NCBI RefSeq assembly: GCF_046097095.1
Contig: NZ_CP175698.1
Span: 1,550,001 to 1,614,000 of the forward strand
From: Natrinema sp046097095
Lineage (GTDB): Archaea; Halobacteriota; Halobacteria; Halobacteriales; Natrialbaceae
DNA length: 64,000 bases
Reading direction: 5' to 3'
This document shows positions 42,193 to 51,228 of the stretch, in pieces. The notes under the pieces were generated by a model that saw nothing but the letters and a program-made list of their open reading frames with translations, was not told the DNA's origin and did no database searches. The translations under genes and the position numbers were made by a program. Within the stretch, counting starts at the first letter, position 1. Each line of letters begins with the position of its first letter.

Positions 42193-45100
42193 GCGCGGAC
42201 GACCCCGGCCCGACCGAGCACGGGCCGACCGAACACCTGCCGGGCGTTCCCGACGTCGACGACCCGCGCTCGAGCACGCCGCTGACCGAGGACTTCCGCA
42301 CGGGGACGGCAAACGACCCCGACGTCGGCGTCGAGAGCGACGAGATGACGACCGTAACGGTCGACGGCCACCCCGTCGCCGTCGCCCCCGGATCGACGCT
42401 CATCGACGCCCTCGAGACGGTCGATACCGCGTCCGACGTGCCGGCGCTGTGTTACTACGACCGCGACACCGAACAGGCCGACGAGATCGGCCCGCGCAGC
42501 ACCTGCCGGACGTGTATGGTCGAAACCGACGCGTACGGCGTCGTCCCAGCGTGTAGCTTCCCGGCCGAGGACGGCCTCGAGGTTGCCACCGACGCGACCG
42601 ACGCGGCGGAGGCGCGGGACGTCAACCTCGACCTCGTCCTCGGGAACCACAACCTGCGGTGTACGACCTGCGGCCAGAACGGCCGCTGTGAACTGCAGGA
42701 CGTCTCCATCGAACACGGCGTCAATCGGCCCCGGTACGGCGTGTTCGACGAGCGCGACGCGTACGCTCCCATCGACGACACGTCGGTCATTCAGATCGAT
42801 CGCAACAAGTGCATCCTCTGTAATCGCTGCGTCGAGGCGTGCAACGACGTACAGAACGCGGGCGTCCTCCGGATGTCCGGGACGGGCGACGACATCCACA
42901 TCGACTTCCAAAAACCCGACGCCGACACGATGGAGGACTCGACCTGCATCTCCTGTGGTCACTGCGTCACCGTCTGCCCGACCGGATCACTCGTCGAAGA
43001 GGGGCTCGTCGACGCGACAACTATCCCGCTTCCCGGATTCACGCAGAAGGTCTCCATCGGAAAAGTACGAGAGGGGAGCCCCGTCGAAACGACCGACACG
43101 GCCGACGCACCAAACCGCGAGGTGCCGTCGTTCGGCGGGGGCACACTCGAGGTCGAGGATCACCCGGACGGCGAGCCCCGGACGGACGCCGAGGCGCTCG
43201 AGGGCGTCTCGAAGTTCATGGCGACGGCGAAACGGCGGGCGTCGGCACTTCCCGACCGGGCGGCCGAGACGGTAGAGCACGCCGCGGAGTCGGTCGCGGA
43301 GAAGTCGCTGACGATCGGACAGCTCTTCGACGCCGCACAGGTCGTCAGCGGCGTTCGGAAGCGCGAGCTCACCGTAGCCGACACGACCTGTACCTACTGC
43401 GGCGTCGGCTGCCGGTTCGAGCTGTACGGTCGGGGCGAGGAGGTCCTGGGCGTCCGGCCCGCCGACCCCGACCAGACGCCGGCTAACGACTTCTCGACCT
43501 GCGTGAAGGGGAAGTTCGGCTACGACTACGTCAATTCCGACGAACGGTTGACCACGCCGCTCGTCAAGGAGGACGGGACGTTCCGGGAGGCCTCGTGGGA
43601 CGAGGCGCTGACTCGCATCGTCGACCGCCTGACCGAAATCCGCGACGAGTACGGCGCAGACTCGCTGGCGGTAACGTCCTCCTCGAAGGCCACGAACGAG
43701 GAGAACTTTCTCGCCCAGAAGTTCGCCCGGCAGGTGCTCGGAACACCCCACGTCGACAACTGCACGCGGCTCTGTCACTCCTCGACCGTCGCCGCGTTGA
43801 AGCAGACGGTCGGCTACGGCGCGATGACCAACCGCATCAACGAGGACATCGGCGAGACCGACTGTTATCTCATCACCGGCTCGAACACGACCGAGAGCCA
43901 CCCGGTGTTAGCGACGCGGATCGTCCAGAACGTCCGTGACGGTGCCGATCTGTTCGTGTTCGACCCGCGGGAGATGACCATCGCGGAGCATGCGGACCAG
44001 TACAGCCGGACCAAGCCCGGCACGGACACCGCGTGGCTCAACGGGATGATGCACCACATCATCGAGGAGGAACTCTACGACGAGGCGTTCGTCGACGAGC
44101 GCACGAAACACTTCGACGAGCTGAAGGAGACCGTCGAACCGTACACTCCCGACCGGGTCGAGGAGGTGACGGATGTCCCAGCGGCGGAGCTTACGAACGC
44201 GGCCGAGACCATCGCAGCGGCGGACACCTGCGTCTACGGCTGGGCGATGGGGCTGACCCAGCACGCCCACGGCACGCGCAACGCACTCGCCATCGCGAAC
44301 CTGGCGCTGCTCTGTGGCCACGTCGGCAAGCCGCGGTCCGGGCTCTCGCCGTTTCGCGGCCAGAACAACGTCCAGGGCGGCGGTGGCGATATGGGACCGA
44401 TCCCGAACAACCTCCCGGGCTACCAGTCCGTCACCGACGACGACGTACTGGACAAGTTCGAAGCGTCGTGGGGTGTCCGGCCGCCGGACGAGGTCGGCCT
44501 CCGTATCACCGAGATGTTCAGCGCCATTCCGGGCGTCGAGGAGACCGTTGCCGGCGGGACGGGGACCGACGCGTACGGCGGCGACTATCCCACCTCCGGC
44601 GAGGGGGACCGCGGTACCGACGATCCGGGCGCGGGCGAGGGATACAGTCCCCAGATCACCGACCTACACGGGATGTATATCGTCGGCGAAAACCCCGCCC
44701 TGTCCGAGCCAGACATCCAACACGCCGAGGCGGCGCTGGCGGCGCTTGACTTCCTCGTCGTTCAGGAGCTGTTCATGACCGAGACGGCGAAGCACGCCGA
44801 CGTGGTGTTACCGGCGGCGTCGATGGCCGAGAAGTACGGCACCACCACGAACACCGAGCGCCGGATTCAGCTCGTTCGGCCGGCCGTCGAGTCACCGGGC
44901 GACGCGCGGACGGACGCCGCCATTCTCCGGGACCTCGCCGGCCGGCTTGGGTTCAACTGGGACTACGAGAGTCCCGCCGACGTGATGGACGAGATCAGCG
45001 ATCTCACCCCCATCTACGGCGGCGTCAGCTACGACCGCCTCGAGGAGAAAGAAGACGGCCTCCAGTGGCCGTGCTGGGACGAGGATCACCCCGGAACGCC

Positions 45101-45623
45101 GTACCTCTACGAGGAGGCGTTCAACTTCGACGACGGGCTCGCGCGGTTCGTGCCGTCGGAACTGGCGGACGGTCTGCATCCGGGTCCGACCGAGGAGTAC
45201 CCGTTCACGCTCACCACCGGGCGGGTCCTCTACCACTGGCACACGGGGTCGATGACGCGCCGCGGAACCGCATCGATGAAGCAGGTGTCAGAGAGCTTCG
45301 TCACCATCCATCCGGACGCGGCCGATCGGCTCGGCATCGCGGACGGCGAGTACGTCAGTGTCGAGTCCCGACAGGGCGAAATCGTCGTGAAGGCGAACGT
45401 CGAGGAAACGTCGGGGCCGGACGTGTTGTTCATCCCGATGCACTTCGTCCACGGTGCCGTCAACACGTTGACCAAAGAGGAGTTCGATCCGCGGAGCAAG
45501 ATTCCGGAGTACAAGATCACGAACGTCCGCGTCGAACCGCTCGGAACGGATCCCGCCGTCGAACCGACATCGCCCGACGAGCTGGCCGACGACGACTCCG
45601 AATCGCTGGCGGGAACCGACTAA
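42189..45623 (+). CDS. fdhA: Formate dehydrogenase catalytic subunit (Mo, Cys form)
   Basis: This 1144-residue molybdopterin enzyme oxidises formate to CO2. After a 50-residue acidic leader there is a 2Fe-2S domain (GPRSTCRTCMVET near residue 100), a NuoG-type HxxxCxxCxxxxxC site (HNLRCTTCGQNGRCEL near 154), two 4Fe-4S ferredoxin motifs (CILCNRCVEAC, CISCGHCVTVCP), and a long linker. The catalytic domain begins with CTYCGVGCRFELYG near 397. The Mo ligand position is Cys (NCTRLCHSSTVAAL), not selenocysteine. The C-terminal dinucleotide-binding domain (from about 990) starts FTLTTGRVLYHWHTGSMT. GTG start overlaps the NuoF-like gene. No FdhD maturation gene is in the window. Confidence 0.93.
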   Translation: MSADDPGPTEHGPTEHLPGVPDVDDPRSSTPLTEDFRTGTANDPDVGVESDEMTTVTVDGHPVAVAPGSTLIDALETVDTASDVPALCYYDRDTEQADEIGPRSTCRTCMVETDAYGVVPACSFPAEDGLEVATDATDAAEARDVNLDLVLGNHNLRCTTCGQNGRCELQDVSIEHGVNRPRYGVFDERDAYAPIDDTSVIQIDRNKCILCNRCVEACNDVQNAGVLRMSGTGDDIHIDFQKPDADTMEDSTCISCGHCVTVCPTGSLVEEGLVDATTIPLPGFTQKVSIGKVREGSPVETTDTADAPNREVPSFGGGTLEVEDHPDGEPRTDAEALEGVSKFMATAKRRASALPDRAAETVEHAAESVAEKSLTIGQLFDAAQVVSGVRKRELTVADTTCTYCGVGCRFELYGRGEEVLGVRPADPDQTPANDFSTCVKGKFGYDYVNSDERLTTPLVKEDGTFREASWDEALTRIVDRLTEIRDEYGADSLAVTSSSKATNEENFLAQKFARQVLGTPHVDNCTRLCHSSTVAALKQTVGYGAMTNRINEDIGETDCYLITGSNTTESHPVLATRIVQNVRDGADLFVFDPREMTIAEHADQYSRTKPGTDTAWLNGMMHHIIEEELYDEAFVDERTKHFDELKETVEPYTPDRVEEVTDVPAAELTNAAETIAAADTCVYGWAMGLTQHAHGTRNALAIANLALLCGHVGKPRSGLSPFRGQNNVQGGGGDMGPIPNNLPGYQSVTDDDVLDKFEASWGVRPPDEVGLRITEMFSAIPGVEETVAGGTGTDAYGGDYPTSGEGDRGTDDPGAGEGYSPQITDLHGMYIVGENPALSEPDIQHAEAALAALDFLVVQELFMTETAKHADVVLPAASMAEKYGTTTNTERRIQLVRPAVESPGDARTDAAILRDLAGRLGFNWDYESPADVMDEISDLTPIYGGVSYDRLEEKEDGLQWPCWDEDHPGTPYLYEEAFNFDDGLARFVPSELADGLHPGPTEEYPFTLTTGRVLYHWHTGSMTRRGTASMKQVSESFVTIHPDAADRLGIADGEYVSVESRQGEIVVKANVEETSGPDVLFIPMHFVHGAVNTLTKEEFDPRSKIPEYKITNVRVEPLGTDPAVEPTSPDELADDDSESLAGTD

Positions 45624-46050
45624 CGCTCCACGGCGCGTCTCCCATTTCCCACGATCGGAAGAACACGGAACCCGACGGACGCGCGAGCCTCGGTCGCTCG
45701 AGCGATGACTGGGTCCGGTCGCGAGACGAGCGACGACGCCAGCGGGGAACTGAATCGAAAACGGTGTCAGAGGGGGGTGCCGCCGCAACGGGACCGGACT
45801 GTCAGACGGGAGCGAGCGGCGGCCGAACCGGCGCGGCCGGTGGGGACGGGCGGCAGGCCTCGATCCCGAGGTCGAGCCTCGGACGGGAGGTGGTGGCTAG
45901 AGGGCAGCGATCGAGGCCTACGATGACCTATGCACCGACCCACGTTATACGCAGCGCAAGCTGAAGCGTCGATTTCAGCTAGTTGCCGGGGTCGATTTCG
46001 ACGACTCGGGGTCGAAACGATTAACCGCGGTGACAGAGTAGCCGGCGCGT
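45624..46050. other. Intergenic region after formate dehydrogenase
   Basis: About 430 GC-rich bases with no convincing gene. A self-complementary stretch (cctcgatcccgaggtcgag, near 45857) could be a transcript end. The promoter of the next gene is at the right edge: cgattaacc (46016-46024) lies about 27-34 bases before ATG 46051. Confidence 0.5.
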
Positions 46051-46200
46051 ATGCTGGACCTCATCACCGGCCTCCTTCCCGACGATCCCGTCATCATCGC
46101 GGTCGTCCTGATCCTGCTGGCGCTGGTCTTTTTCTTCTATCTGCTCTTGCGCCGGACCGTCCTCGAGTTCCGCGACGGGATGCGCGGCGGCGAGCGCTGA
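46051..46200 (+). CDS. Small single-span membrane protein
   Basis: This 49-residue protein starts MLDLITGLLPDDPVIIAVV, with one long hydrophobic helix at about residues 12-33 and a basic cytoplasmic tail RRTVLEFRDGMRGGER. Its hydrophobic helix plus Arg-rich tail and the TATA-like box 27-34 bases upstream support it. It is too short for most gene callers. Function unknown. Confidence 0.65.
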   Translation: MLDLITGLLPDDPVIIAVVLILLALVFFFYLLLRRTVLEFRDGMRGGER

Positions 46201-46298
46201 TGTCGACGACGGGTCGATCGCACGGCCGTCGTCGACTCGAGTCCCCGCCCGCTGCCTCATCACGAACCGTTTTTTCCTCCCCGCCTCAATAGCGAGAC

Positions 46299-47393
46299 AT
46301 GGACCCACGCATCCGCGAGCACGCCGAGATCATCGCGAACCACTCGGTCGATCTGGAAGAAGGTGACAACGTCATCATCGACGCCCACCCCGTCGCCGAA
46401 GACCTGGTCGTCGCGCTCCACGAAGTGATCGGCGACCGCGGTGCAAACCCCGTTACAACGAGCCAGCGAACCGGCAAGCGCAGCCAGCGCGCCTACCTGC
46501 GAGCGTCAGACGGCGAGTTCGAGACGCCGGAACACGAACTCGCGCTGATCCAGAACGCGGACGTCTACATCGCCATCCGGGCCAGCGACAACGTCACCCA
46601 GACCAGCGACGTCGATCCGGAGATCAGCGCGGCCCACCAGCAGGCCCACCGGCCCATCCTCGAGGAACGGCTCTCGAAGCGGTGGTGTCTCACGCAGTTT
46701 CCCGCGCCCGCGAACGCCCAACTCGCCGAGATGAGCACCGAGGGCTACGAGGGCTTCGTCTGGGACGCCGTCAACAAAGACTGGGAACAGCAACGCGAAC
46801 ACCAAGCGCATATGGTCGAGATCATGGACCCCGCCGAGGAGGTCCGCATCAAAAGCGGCGACACGACTGACGTGACGATGTCCGTCGCGGGCAATCCGAC
46901 GCTGAACGACCACGGCGAGCACAACCTGCCCGGTGGCGAGGTCTTTACCGCTCCCCAACCCGACAGCGTGGAGGGCGAGGTGCTGTTCGACATGCCGCTC
47001 TATCACCAGGGCCGGGAGATCACGGACGTCTCACTCGAGTTCGAGGGCGGCGAAGTCGTCTCCCACTCGGCGGCGAAAAACGAGGACGTGCTCACGGAGG
47101 TCCTCAACACGGACGACGGCGCGCGCCGACTCGGGGAACTTGGCATCGGGATGAACCGCGACATCGACCGGTTCACCTACAACATGCTGTTCGACGAGAA
47201 GATGGGCGATACGGTCCACATGGCCGTCGGTCGGGCCTACGACGACACCGTCGGCGAGGGCAACGAGGCCAACGACTCCGCGGTCCACGTAGACATGATC
47301 GTCGACATGAGCGAGGACTCGTTCATCGAAGTGGACGGGGAAGTCGTCCAGCGTAACGGAACGTTCCGGTTCGAAGACGGGTTCGAGGAGTAA
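46299..47393 (+). CDS. M29 family aminopeptidase
   Basis: This 364-residue metallo-aminopeptidase of the thermophilic family M29 (AmpS/aminopeptidase T) removes N-terminal residues from peptides using two Co/Zn ions. The N-terminal domain shows EGDNVIIDAHPVAEDLVVAL, and the C-terminal catalytic domain holds the metal ligands, with GELGIGMNRDIDRF and HMAVGRAYDDTVG being the expected E-H-H-D region. Length is a little below the usual 370-410. Cytoplasmic, single gene. Confidence 0.92.
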   Translation: MDPRIREHAEIIANHSVDLEEGDNVIIDAHPVAEDLVVALHEVIGDRGANPVTTSQRTGKRSQRAYLRASDGEFETPEHELALIQNADVYIAIRASDNVTQTSDVDPEISAAHQQAHRPILEERLSKRWCLTQFPAPANAQLAEMSTEGYEGFVWDAVNKDWEQQREHQAHMVEIMDPAEEVRIKSGDTTDVTMSVAGNPTLNDHGEHNLPGGEVFTAPQPDSVEGEVLFDMPLYHQGREITDVSLEFEGGEVVSHSAAKNEDVLTEVLNTDDGARRLGELGIGMNRDIDRFTYNMLFDEKMGDTVHMAVGRAYDDTVGEGNEANDSAVHVDMIVDMSEDSFIEVDGEVVQRNGTFRFEDGFEE

Positions 47394-47764
47394 CGAGCGG
47401 CTTTGTATCGACGGTTTTGCGCCAGCGCGTGAAATCTCGCGAGCCGTGCGAACGAGCGCAAAGCGCCCGCGAGCAACAGAGCGGTCGCAGAGCGACCCCG
47501 AGCGGACAACCGTCGGCGTGACTCGTTCGTCGACGTGACCGTGACGCGGTGGGCGAGACGGTCCCGTTCGGTTCGATGGCGGACAAGCACGAGCAACCGA
47601 GACGGCTTCGCGCCCGAAACAGACGTTGCACCGTCGATGCGGCGGTCCGGAAAGCGGTGGCAGTGCGATCGAAGGTGAGTTTCGGCGTAAAATCGATCTG
47701 ACCAGTTACTGAGAACGTCAGTAAATATAATAGCGATAACCACAATATAATATACGTACGACAG
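47394..47764. other. Intergenic region before phosphate permease
   Basis: No gene seen. GC-rich low-complexity bases (around 47440-47510) are rich in gcgagcg-type inverted motifs. The right edge is strikingly AT-rich (47718-47755, gtaaatataatagcg and caatataatatac) and contains two TATA-like boxes for the permease at 47765. Confidence 0.5.
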
Positions 47765-48895
47765 ATGAACGTACTGCTACTGGCCGCCGGACTCCTCGTC
47801 GCGGCGTTCGTCGGCTACAACATCGGCGGCGCAACGACCGGGCCGGCGTTCGGCCCGGCCGTCGGTGCGGGTGTCGTCGGCAACATCATCGCCGCCGCGT
47901 TCATGTCCGTCTGTTTCCTGCTCGGCGCGCTCACCGTCGGCCCGGCCGTCGTCGAGACGCTCGCTCAAGACCTCATTCGCAACCCGGCCGTCTTCACCCT
48001 CCGGACGAGCGCCGCCGTCCTCTTCGTGATCGGCAGCGCGCTGCTTCTCGGCAACTACGCCGGCGTTCCCGCCTCGACGTCGATGACCGCTGTCGGCGCG
48101 ATCAGCGCACTCGGGCTCGCGACCGGCACCCTCGACTGGTCGGTCCTCAGAGCAATCGCCGTCTGGTGGCTCGTCGCACCGATCGCCGGCTTCTGGGTGG
48201 CCGGCGTCGTCGGTCGGTACTTCTACCCCCAACTCGAGGAGTGGCTCGCGCTCGAGGATCGCACACGAGACCGGCCGCTGGTGTCCGTGAGGGCGTCCGG
48301 GTTCGTTCCTCGGCTTCGGCTCGGCTCGAGCGCCGACCGACGCGAAATGGCCGGCTCGCTGAGCGTCATCGCCATCGGCTGTGTGACGGCGTACGCGTCG
48401 GGCACGAGCAATATCGCCAACGCCATCGCCCCCCTTTATGCGACCGGCGTGATAGCGTTCACCCCGCTGGCCCTGCTCGGTTCGGCCGCCGTCGCGATCG
48501 GCGCGTTTACGATCGCTCGTCGCACGCTCGAGACGCTCGGCAGCGACATCACGAAGCTACCGCTGACGGCCGCGATCGTCGTCGCCGTCATCAGCGCCGG
48601 TCTCGTCGTCTTCCTCTCTTGGCTCGGTATTCCCGCGAGCTTCGTCGTCATCGCGACGACGAGTATCGTCGGCCTCGGCTGGGGCCGGGCCACGCGGACG
48701 ACGACCCGTCCCACCGCCACTGACGGCGAGGGACCGGACCCCGTCGATGGCGATCCCGACAGCGTGACAGCGACACCAGAGCTGTTCGATCCGACGACGA
48801 CGGCTCGCGTGCTGCTCATGCAAAACGTCGTGCCGGTCGTCGCCACGGTCGGCGCGTTCGTCCTGTTCCGGTTCGGTCCGCTGTTCGAGTTCTGA
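47765..48895 (+). CDS. pitA: Inorganic phosphate transporter, PiT family
   Basis: This 376-residue permease takes up phosphate with a cation (H+ or Na+). It has ten or so membrane segments in two inverted halves. Each half carries a copy of the family signature: the first is altered (VGYNIGGATTGPAFG near residue 18) while the second is closer to the consensus (SGTSNIANAIAPLYATG near 216). The central cytoplasmic loop (about 155-200) is acidic. An AT-rich promoter region precedes it. Substrate is taken from the family. Confidence 0.9.
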   Translation: MNVLLLAAGLLVAAFVGYNIGGATTGPAFGPAVGAGVVGNIIAAAFMSVCFLLGALTVGPAVVETLAQDLIRNPAVFTLRTSAAVLFVIGSALLLGNYAGVPASTSMTAVGAISALGLATGTLDWSVLRAIAVWWLVAPIAGFWVAGVVGRYFYPQLEEWLALEDRTRDRPLVSVRASGFVPRLRLGSSADRREMAGSLSVIAIGCVTAYASGTSNIANAIAPLYATGVIAFTPLALLGSAAVAIGAFTIARRTLETLGSDITKLPLTAAIVVAVISAGLVVFLSWLGIPASFVVIATTSIVGLGWGRATRTTTRPTATDGEGPDPVDGDPDSVTATPELFDPTTTARVLLMQNVVPVVATVGAFVLFRFGPLFEF

Positions 48896-49071
48896 AACGG
48901 TCGACCGTCGTCCACCGTGAGCCGAGTGCGAACGAGCGCGATCGAAACGGCGCGAGCCCCGCTTTCGGACCGGCCGCTCGCCGTCGACGGTGGTTTCGAT
49001 GCGGTGACCGACGGCGACGGTCGGCTGTCCGCCGGGGCTCGAGCGACTCCTCTACGCGCCCGGCGGGCATA

Positions 49072-49239
49072 TCACTCGCGCTCGAGTGCGAACACATCCG
49101 GCGGCACCGAACAGCCACAGGGGCCGACGGAGCCGGTATGGGGACCAGTGGCAACGGAGAACAGCACCGGGTCGCCACAGCGCGGGCACGCCGGAAACGG
49201 CGAGTCCTCGTCGTCGCTTGGCTCGCGGTCGGGACTCAC
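49072..49239 (-). CDS. Zinc-ribbon microprotein
   Basis: From the GTG at 49239 the frame gives 55 residues, starting VSPDREPSDDEDSPFP with an acidic leader. It then has a zinc-ribbon-like set: CPRCGDPVLF at about 18-27 and CGCSVPPDVF at about 41-50. Small CPxCG proteins of this kind are common in haloarchaea, and some act as regulators or adaptor factors. An in-frame stop lies upstream at about 49325, and no ATG precedes the GTG. A TATA-like box on the minus strand (gggatataaacg, near 49320) would leave an 80-base leader or less. Confidence 0.6.
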   Translation of the reverse strand: MSPDREPSDDEDSPFPACPRCGDPVLFSVATGPHTGSVGPCGCSVPPDVFALERE

Positions 49240-49322
49240 TGGCCGTGCCCTCCGGTTCGTCTCGAGGCCGAACGCGGACTCGAGGCTGGTCGTGGCGTGC
49301 GATTCGATCGTCGTGCGGGACG

Positions 49323-49452
49323 TTTATATCCCGACAGAATGTACGCAATCATGGCTTTCGAAGCCTCGCGGCTTGGAAGCCACGTCTCGGGTGATTCCAG
49401 CACCCGGGGCATTTCGGCGCATGCCCCCCGCGACAGATGGAGTATGGCTTCC
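49323..49452 (+). ncRNA. Candidate structured RNA with own TATA box
   Basis: The sequence tttatat at 49323-49329 would start a transcript near 49350. From there on the DNA folds strongly on paper. Hairpin 1 is aagcc-tcgc-ggctt (49361-49374). A perfect 8-bp stem ggaagcca (49375-49382) / tggcttcc (49445-49452) encloses two adjacent hairpins: cgggtg-N7-cacccg (49388-49406) and ggggcat-N8-atgcccc (49406-49427). No protein frame explains these pairings. It could be a stand-alone RNA, or if read from the minus strand the leader of the zinc-ribbon gene at 49072. I do not recognise it as a known RNA class. Confidence 0.45.
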
Positions 49453-49894
49453 GTTCTAATTGTTGGTCAGTAGTGACTTATATCTACTGCAAATGCATCG
49501 GAATGGGGTTCGGCGTCGTCTGCACGCCCCTCGAACGGAGCGCTGAGCCGGCTTTCACACCACTCGAGGGGAGACGGAGGTCGACGCGTCTCATTCGCCG
49601 CATCGAAGGAAGGGACAGAACAGAGTAGCAGCCGGAGCAGAGCAATAGACGAAGCAGAGTAGCGGGCCACGATCCGCATACGTGACAACAGGGAATTTCC
49701 ACGTCCTCCCCAGCCGATTCGCTCGTTGCACTCGCTCATCCCTCGCACACAGTCTGGCCGCGTCTCGCGTTCGCTCACCGCAGCCCAGCGCGCGCCACCG
49801 CGACGCCGGAGAACAGAGCGAAGTGGGGCCGTGGCGCTGGCAGCCGTCGAATGGCGTCGTGATTCGATCCGCGAGTCGGGCTTTGAGGTCGCGT
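49453..49894. other. Intergenic region with low-complexity sequence
   Basis: No gene recognised in about 440 bases. A Cys-free purine-rich stretch (49590-49665) contains two copies of agcagagtagc-like sequence. From 49690 the phrase gggaatttccacgtcctcc followed by ccagccgattcgctcg resembles sequence I associate with the right flank of haloarchaeal IS200/IS605 (TnpB) elements, but no tnpB frame is present. This is only an impression. Confidence 0.35.
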
Positions 49895-50548
49895 TCAGTC
49901 GAGCAGGTCTGCGACCATGTCCGAGACGAACGCGAGTTCGTCCTCGTTGACGCCGTGGCCCATCCCCTCGTAGAGGCGTTTGGTCACGTCGGCGTTCATC
50001 GACTCGAGGACGGCGGCGGTGTCGTGGACCCGTTCTTCGGGGATGTGCGGGTCGACGTCGCTGCAACCGAGGAAGACGGGAGTTTCCTCGAGGTCGCCGG
50101 GGTACTCGTCGTCGAGTTCCTCGCCGATCAGCCCGCCGCTGAGCGCTGCGAGGCCGCCGTAGCGGCGCGGATTGCGCGCGAGGTACTCGCTGGCCAGACA
50201 GGCCCCCTGCGAGAAGCCGACGAGCATGACGCGTTCGGTCGGAATGTCGGCGACGTTGGCTCGCTCGATGGCGTCGGTAATCGCCTGTAGCCCCGACGAT
50301 CGGCCGGGCTCGTTGCGCTCGACGGGCGCGAGAAACGAGTTGGGGTACCAGGTCTGGCGGGCCGCCTGCGGCGCGAGGAGAGCGACGCCCTCTCGGTGGA
50401 ACTCGTCTGCCATCTGGATCATGCCTCGAGCCGTGGCTCCACGGCCGTGGGTGAGCACGACCGCCGCCTCGGCGTCTGCGAGGTCGGTGCCGCCGGTGAC
50501 GAGTTGCTGGCCCTGATGGGGGCCGTCCACGTCCGCGCCGGCGCTCAT
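49895..50548 (-). CDS. Phospholipase/carboxylesterase (alpha/beta hydrolase)
   Basis: This 217-residue serine hydrolase resembles carboxylesterase/MhqD-type proteins. The nucleophile elbow is VGFSQGACLA (about residue 127), the Asp is in GCSDVDPHIP (about 178), and the His is in EGMGHGVNEDELAF (about 202). The oxyanion region is THGRGATARGM near 35. It overlaps the upstream dioxygenase gene by four bases, so the two are co-translated. The pairing of this hydrolase with a ring-cleaving dioxygenase recalls the Bacillus mhqD/mhqO genes for quinone detoxification, which is an inference from context. Confidence 0.9.
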   Translation of the reverse strand: MSAGADVDGPHQGQQLVTGGTDLADAEAAVVLTHGRGATARGMIQMADEFHREGVALLAPQAARQTWYPNSFLAPVERNEPGRSSGLQAITDAIERANVADIPTERVMLVGFSQGACLASEYLARNPRRYGGLAALSGGLIGEELDDEYPGDLEETPVFLGCSDVDPHIPEERVHDTAAVLESMNADVTKRLYEGMGHGVNEDELAFVSDMVADLLD

Positions 50549-51165
50549 TCGACACCACCGACGCCGGCGCTGGCATCAGGCAGGTCGTGCTCGACGACCT
50601 CGAGGCCGACGGCCTCGATGGCACCGCGGAGGTGCTCGTCTTTCGCGTAGTCAGCGCCGTCTTCTTCGCGAAGCTCCTGGGCTTTCGCCAGCACCTCGCC
50701 GCGGCGGTCGTCGGGGACCTCGTACTTGTCCGTCGAGAGTTCGATCACGAGCCCGTTGTTGTCGCGGGTGTAGATCGAGTGGAAGATGCCCCGGTCGAAG
50801 ACGTTGTAATGGTAGCCGGCCTCCTCGAGGGCGTCCATCGTGTCCTCGTACTCGTCGGGAGCGATGCTGAAACAGAGGTGGTGGACGGCACCGACACCAC
50901 CGCGCTGGCCGTTGGCGGACGGGCGGTCATCGCTGACGAAAAAGGTCAGGATACGACCGTCGCCCGTGTCGAAGAACAGGTGCGTCTGCGAGGGGTCGTC
51001 GAGGTTCGGCTGGCGGAGCACGAGCGGCATGCCGAGCAGATCGCGATAGAACTCGATCGTATCGGCCTCGTTGCTCCCCCAGACGGTGATGTGGTCGGTT
51101 CCGGTCGTGTGGACGGGGCTGTCGGGCAGTTCCGGCGTGACTGGATTCGTGGATTCGTTAGACAT
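50545..51165 (-). CDS. VOC-family ring-cleavage dioxygenase/glyoxalase
   Basis: This 206-residue protein is of the vicinal oxygen chelate fold. Metal ligands fit the 2-His-1-Glu pattern: His in GTDHITVWGSNEADTIEFYR (about residue 20), His in GAVHHLCFSIAP (about 91) and Glu in GLVIELSTDKYE (about 148). The C-terminal 60 residues form helices ending DLPDASAGVGGVE. Bacterial MhqO-type proteins have about 310 residues (two VOC modules plus); this one is shorter, so it may work as a dimer. It is the middle gene of a three-gene minus-strand set. Confidence 0.88.
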   Translation of the reverse strand: MSNESTNPVTPELPDSPVHTTGTDHITVWGSNEADTIEFYRDLLGMPLVLRQPNLDDPSQTHLFFDTGDGRILTFFVSDDRPSANGQRGGVGAVHHLCFSIAPDEYEDTMDALEEAGYHYNVFDRGIFHSIYTRDNNGLVIELSTDKYEVPDDRRGEVLAKAQELREEDGADYAKDEHLRGAIEAVGLEVVEHDLPDASAGVGGVE

Positions 51166-51228
51166 GGTAGGGTGGGTGGATCGTGGACCGATTCGATCGG
51201 TCGTAGCCGTCTCGTGGCTCGTCTGCGA

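Noticed and set aside
40522..42312. 596-codon minus-strand frame opposite the NuoF-like gene
   Set aside because: It is an antisense shadow; the plus strand has an iron-sulfur motif and overlaps correctly with fdhA.
43750..43800. Possible selenocysteine formate dehydrogenase
   Set aside because: The codon at the molybdenum-ligand position is for Cys in frame (NCTRLCHSS) and no in-frame TGA is present.
45705..45926. 73-codon gene after fdhA
   Set aside because: The peptide is Arg/Gly-rich without any acidic or domain character, lacks a promoter, and the region has several equally open frames.
47440..47510. Possible repeat array or origin in gcgagcg-rich sequence
   Set aside because: The units are irregular and such motifs are common filler between haloarchaeal genes; no ORB-like elements or orc/cdc6 gene are nearby.
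49690..49760. Remnant of an IS200/IS605 (TnpB) element
   Set aside because: The phrase only looks familiar; there is no tnpA or tnpB frame, no terminal hairpin and no way to verify without a search. Mentioned only as an impression.
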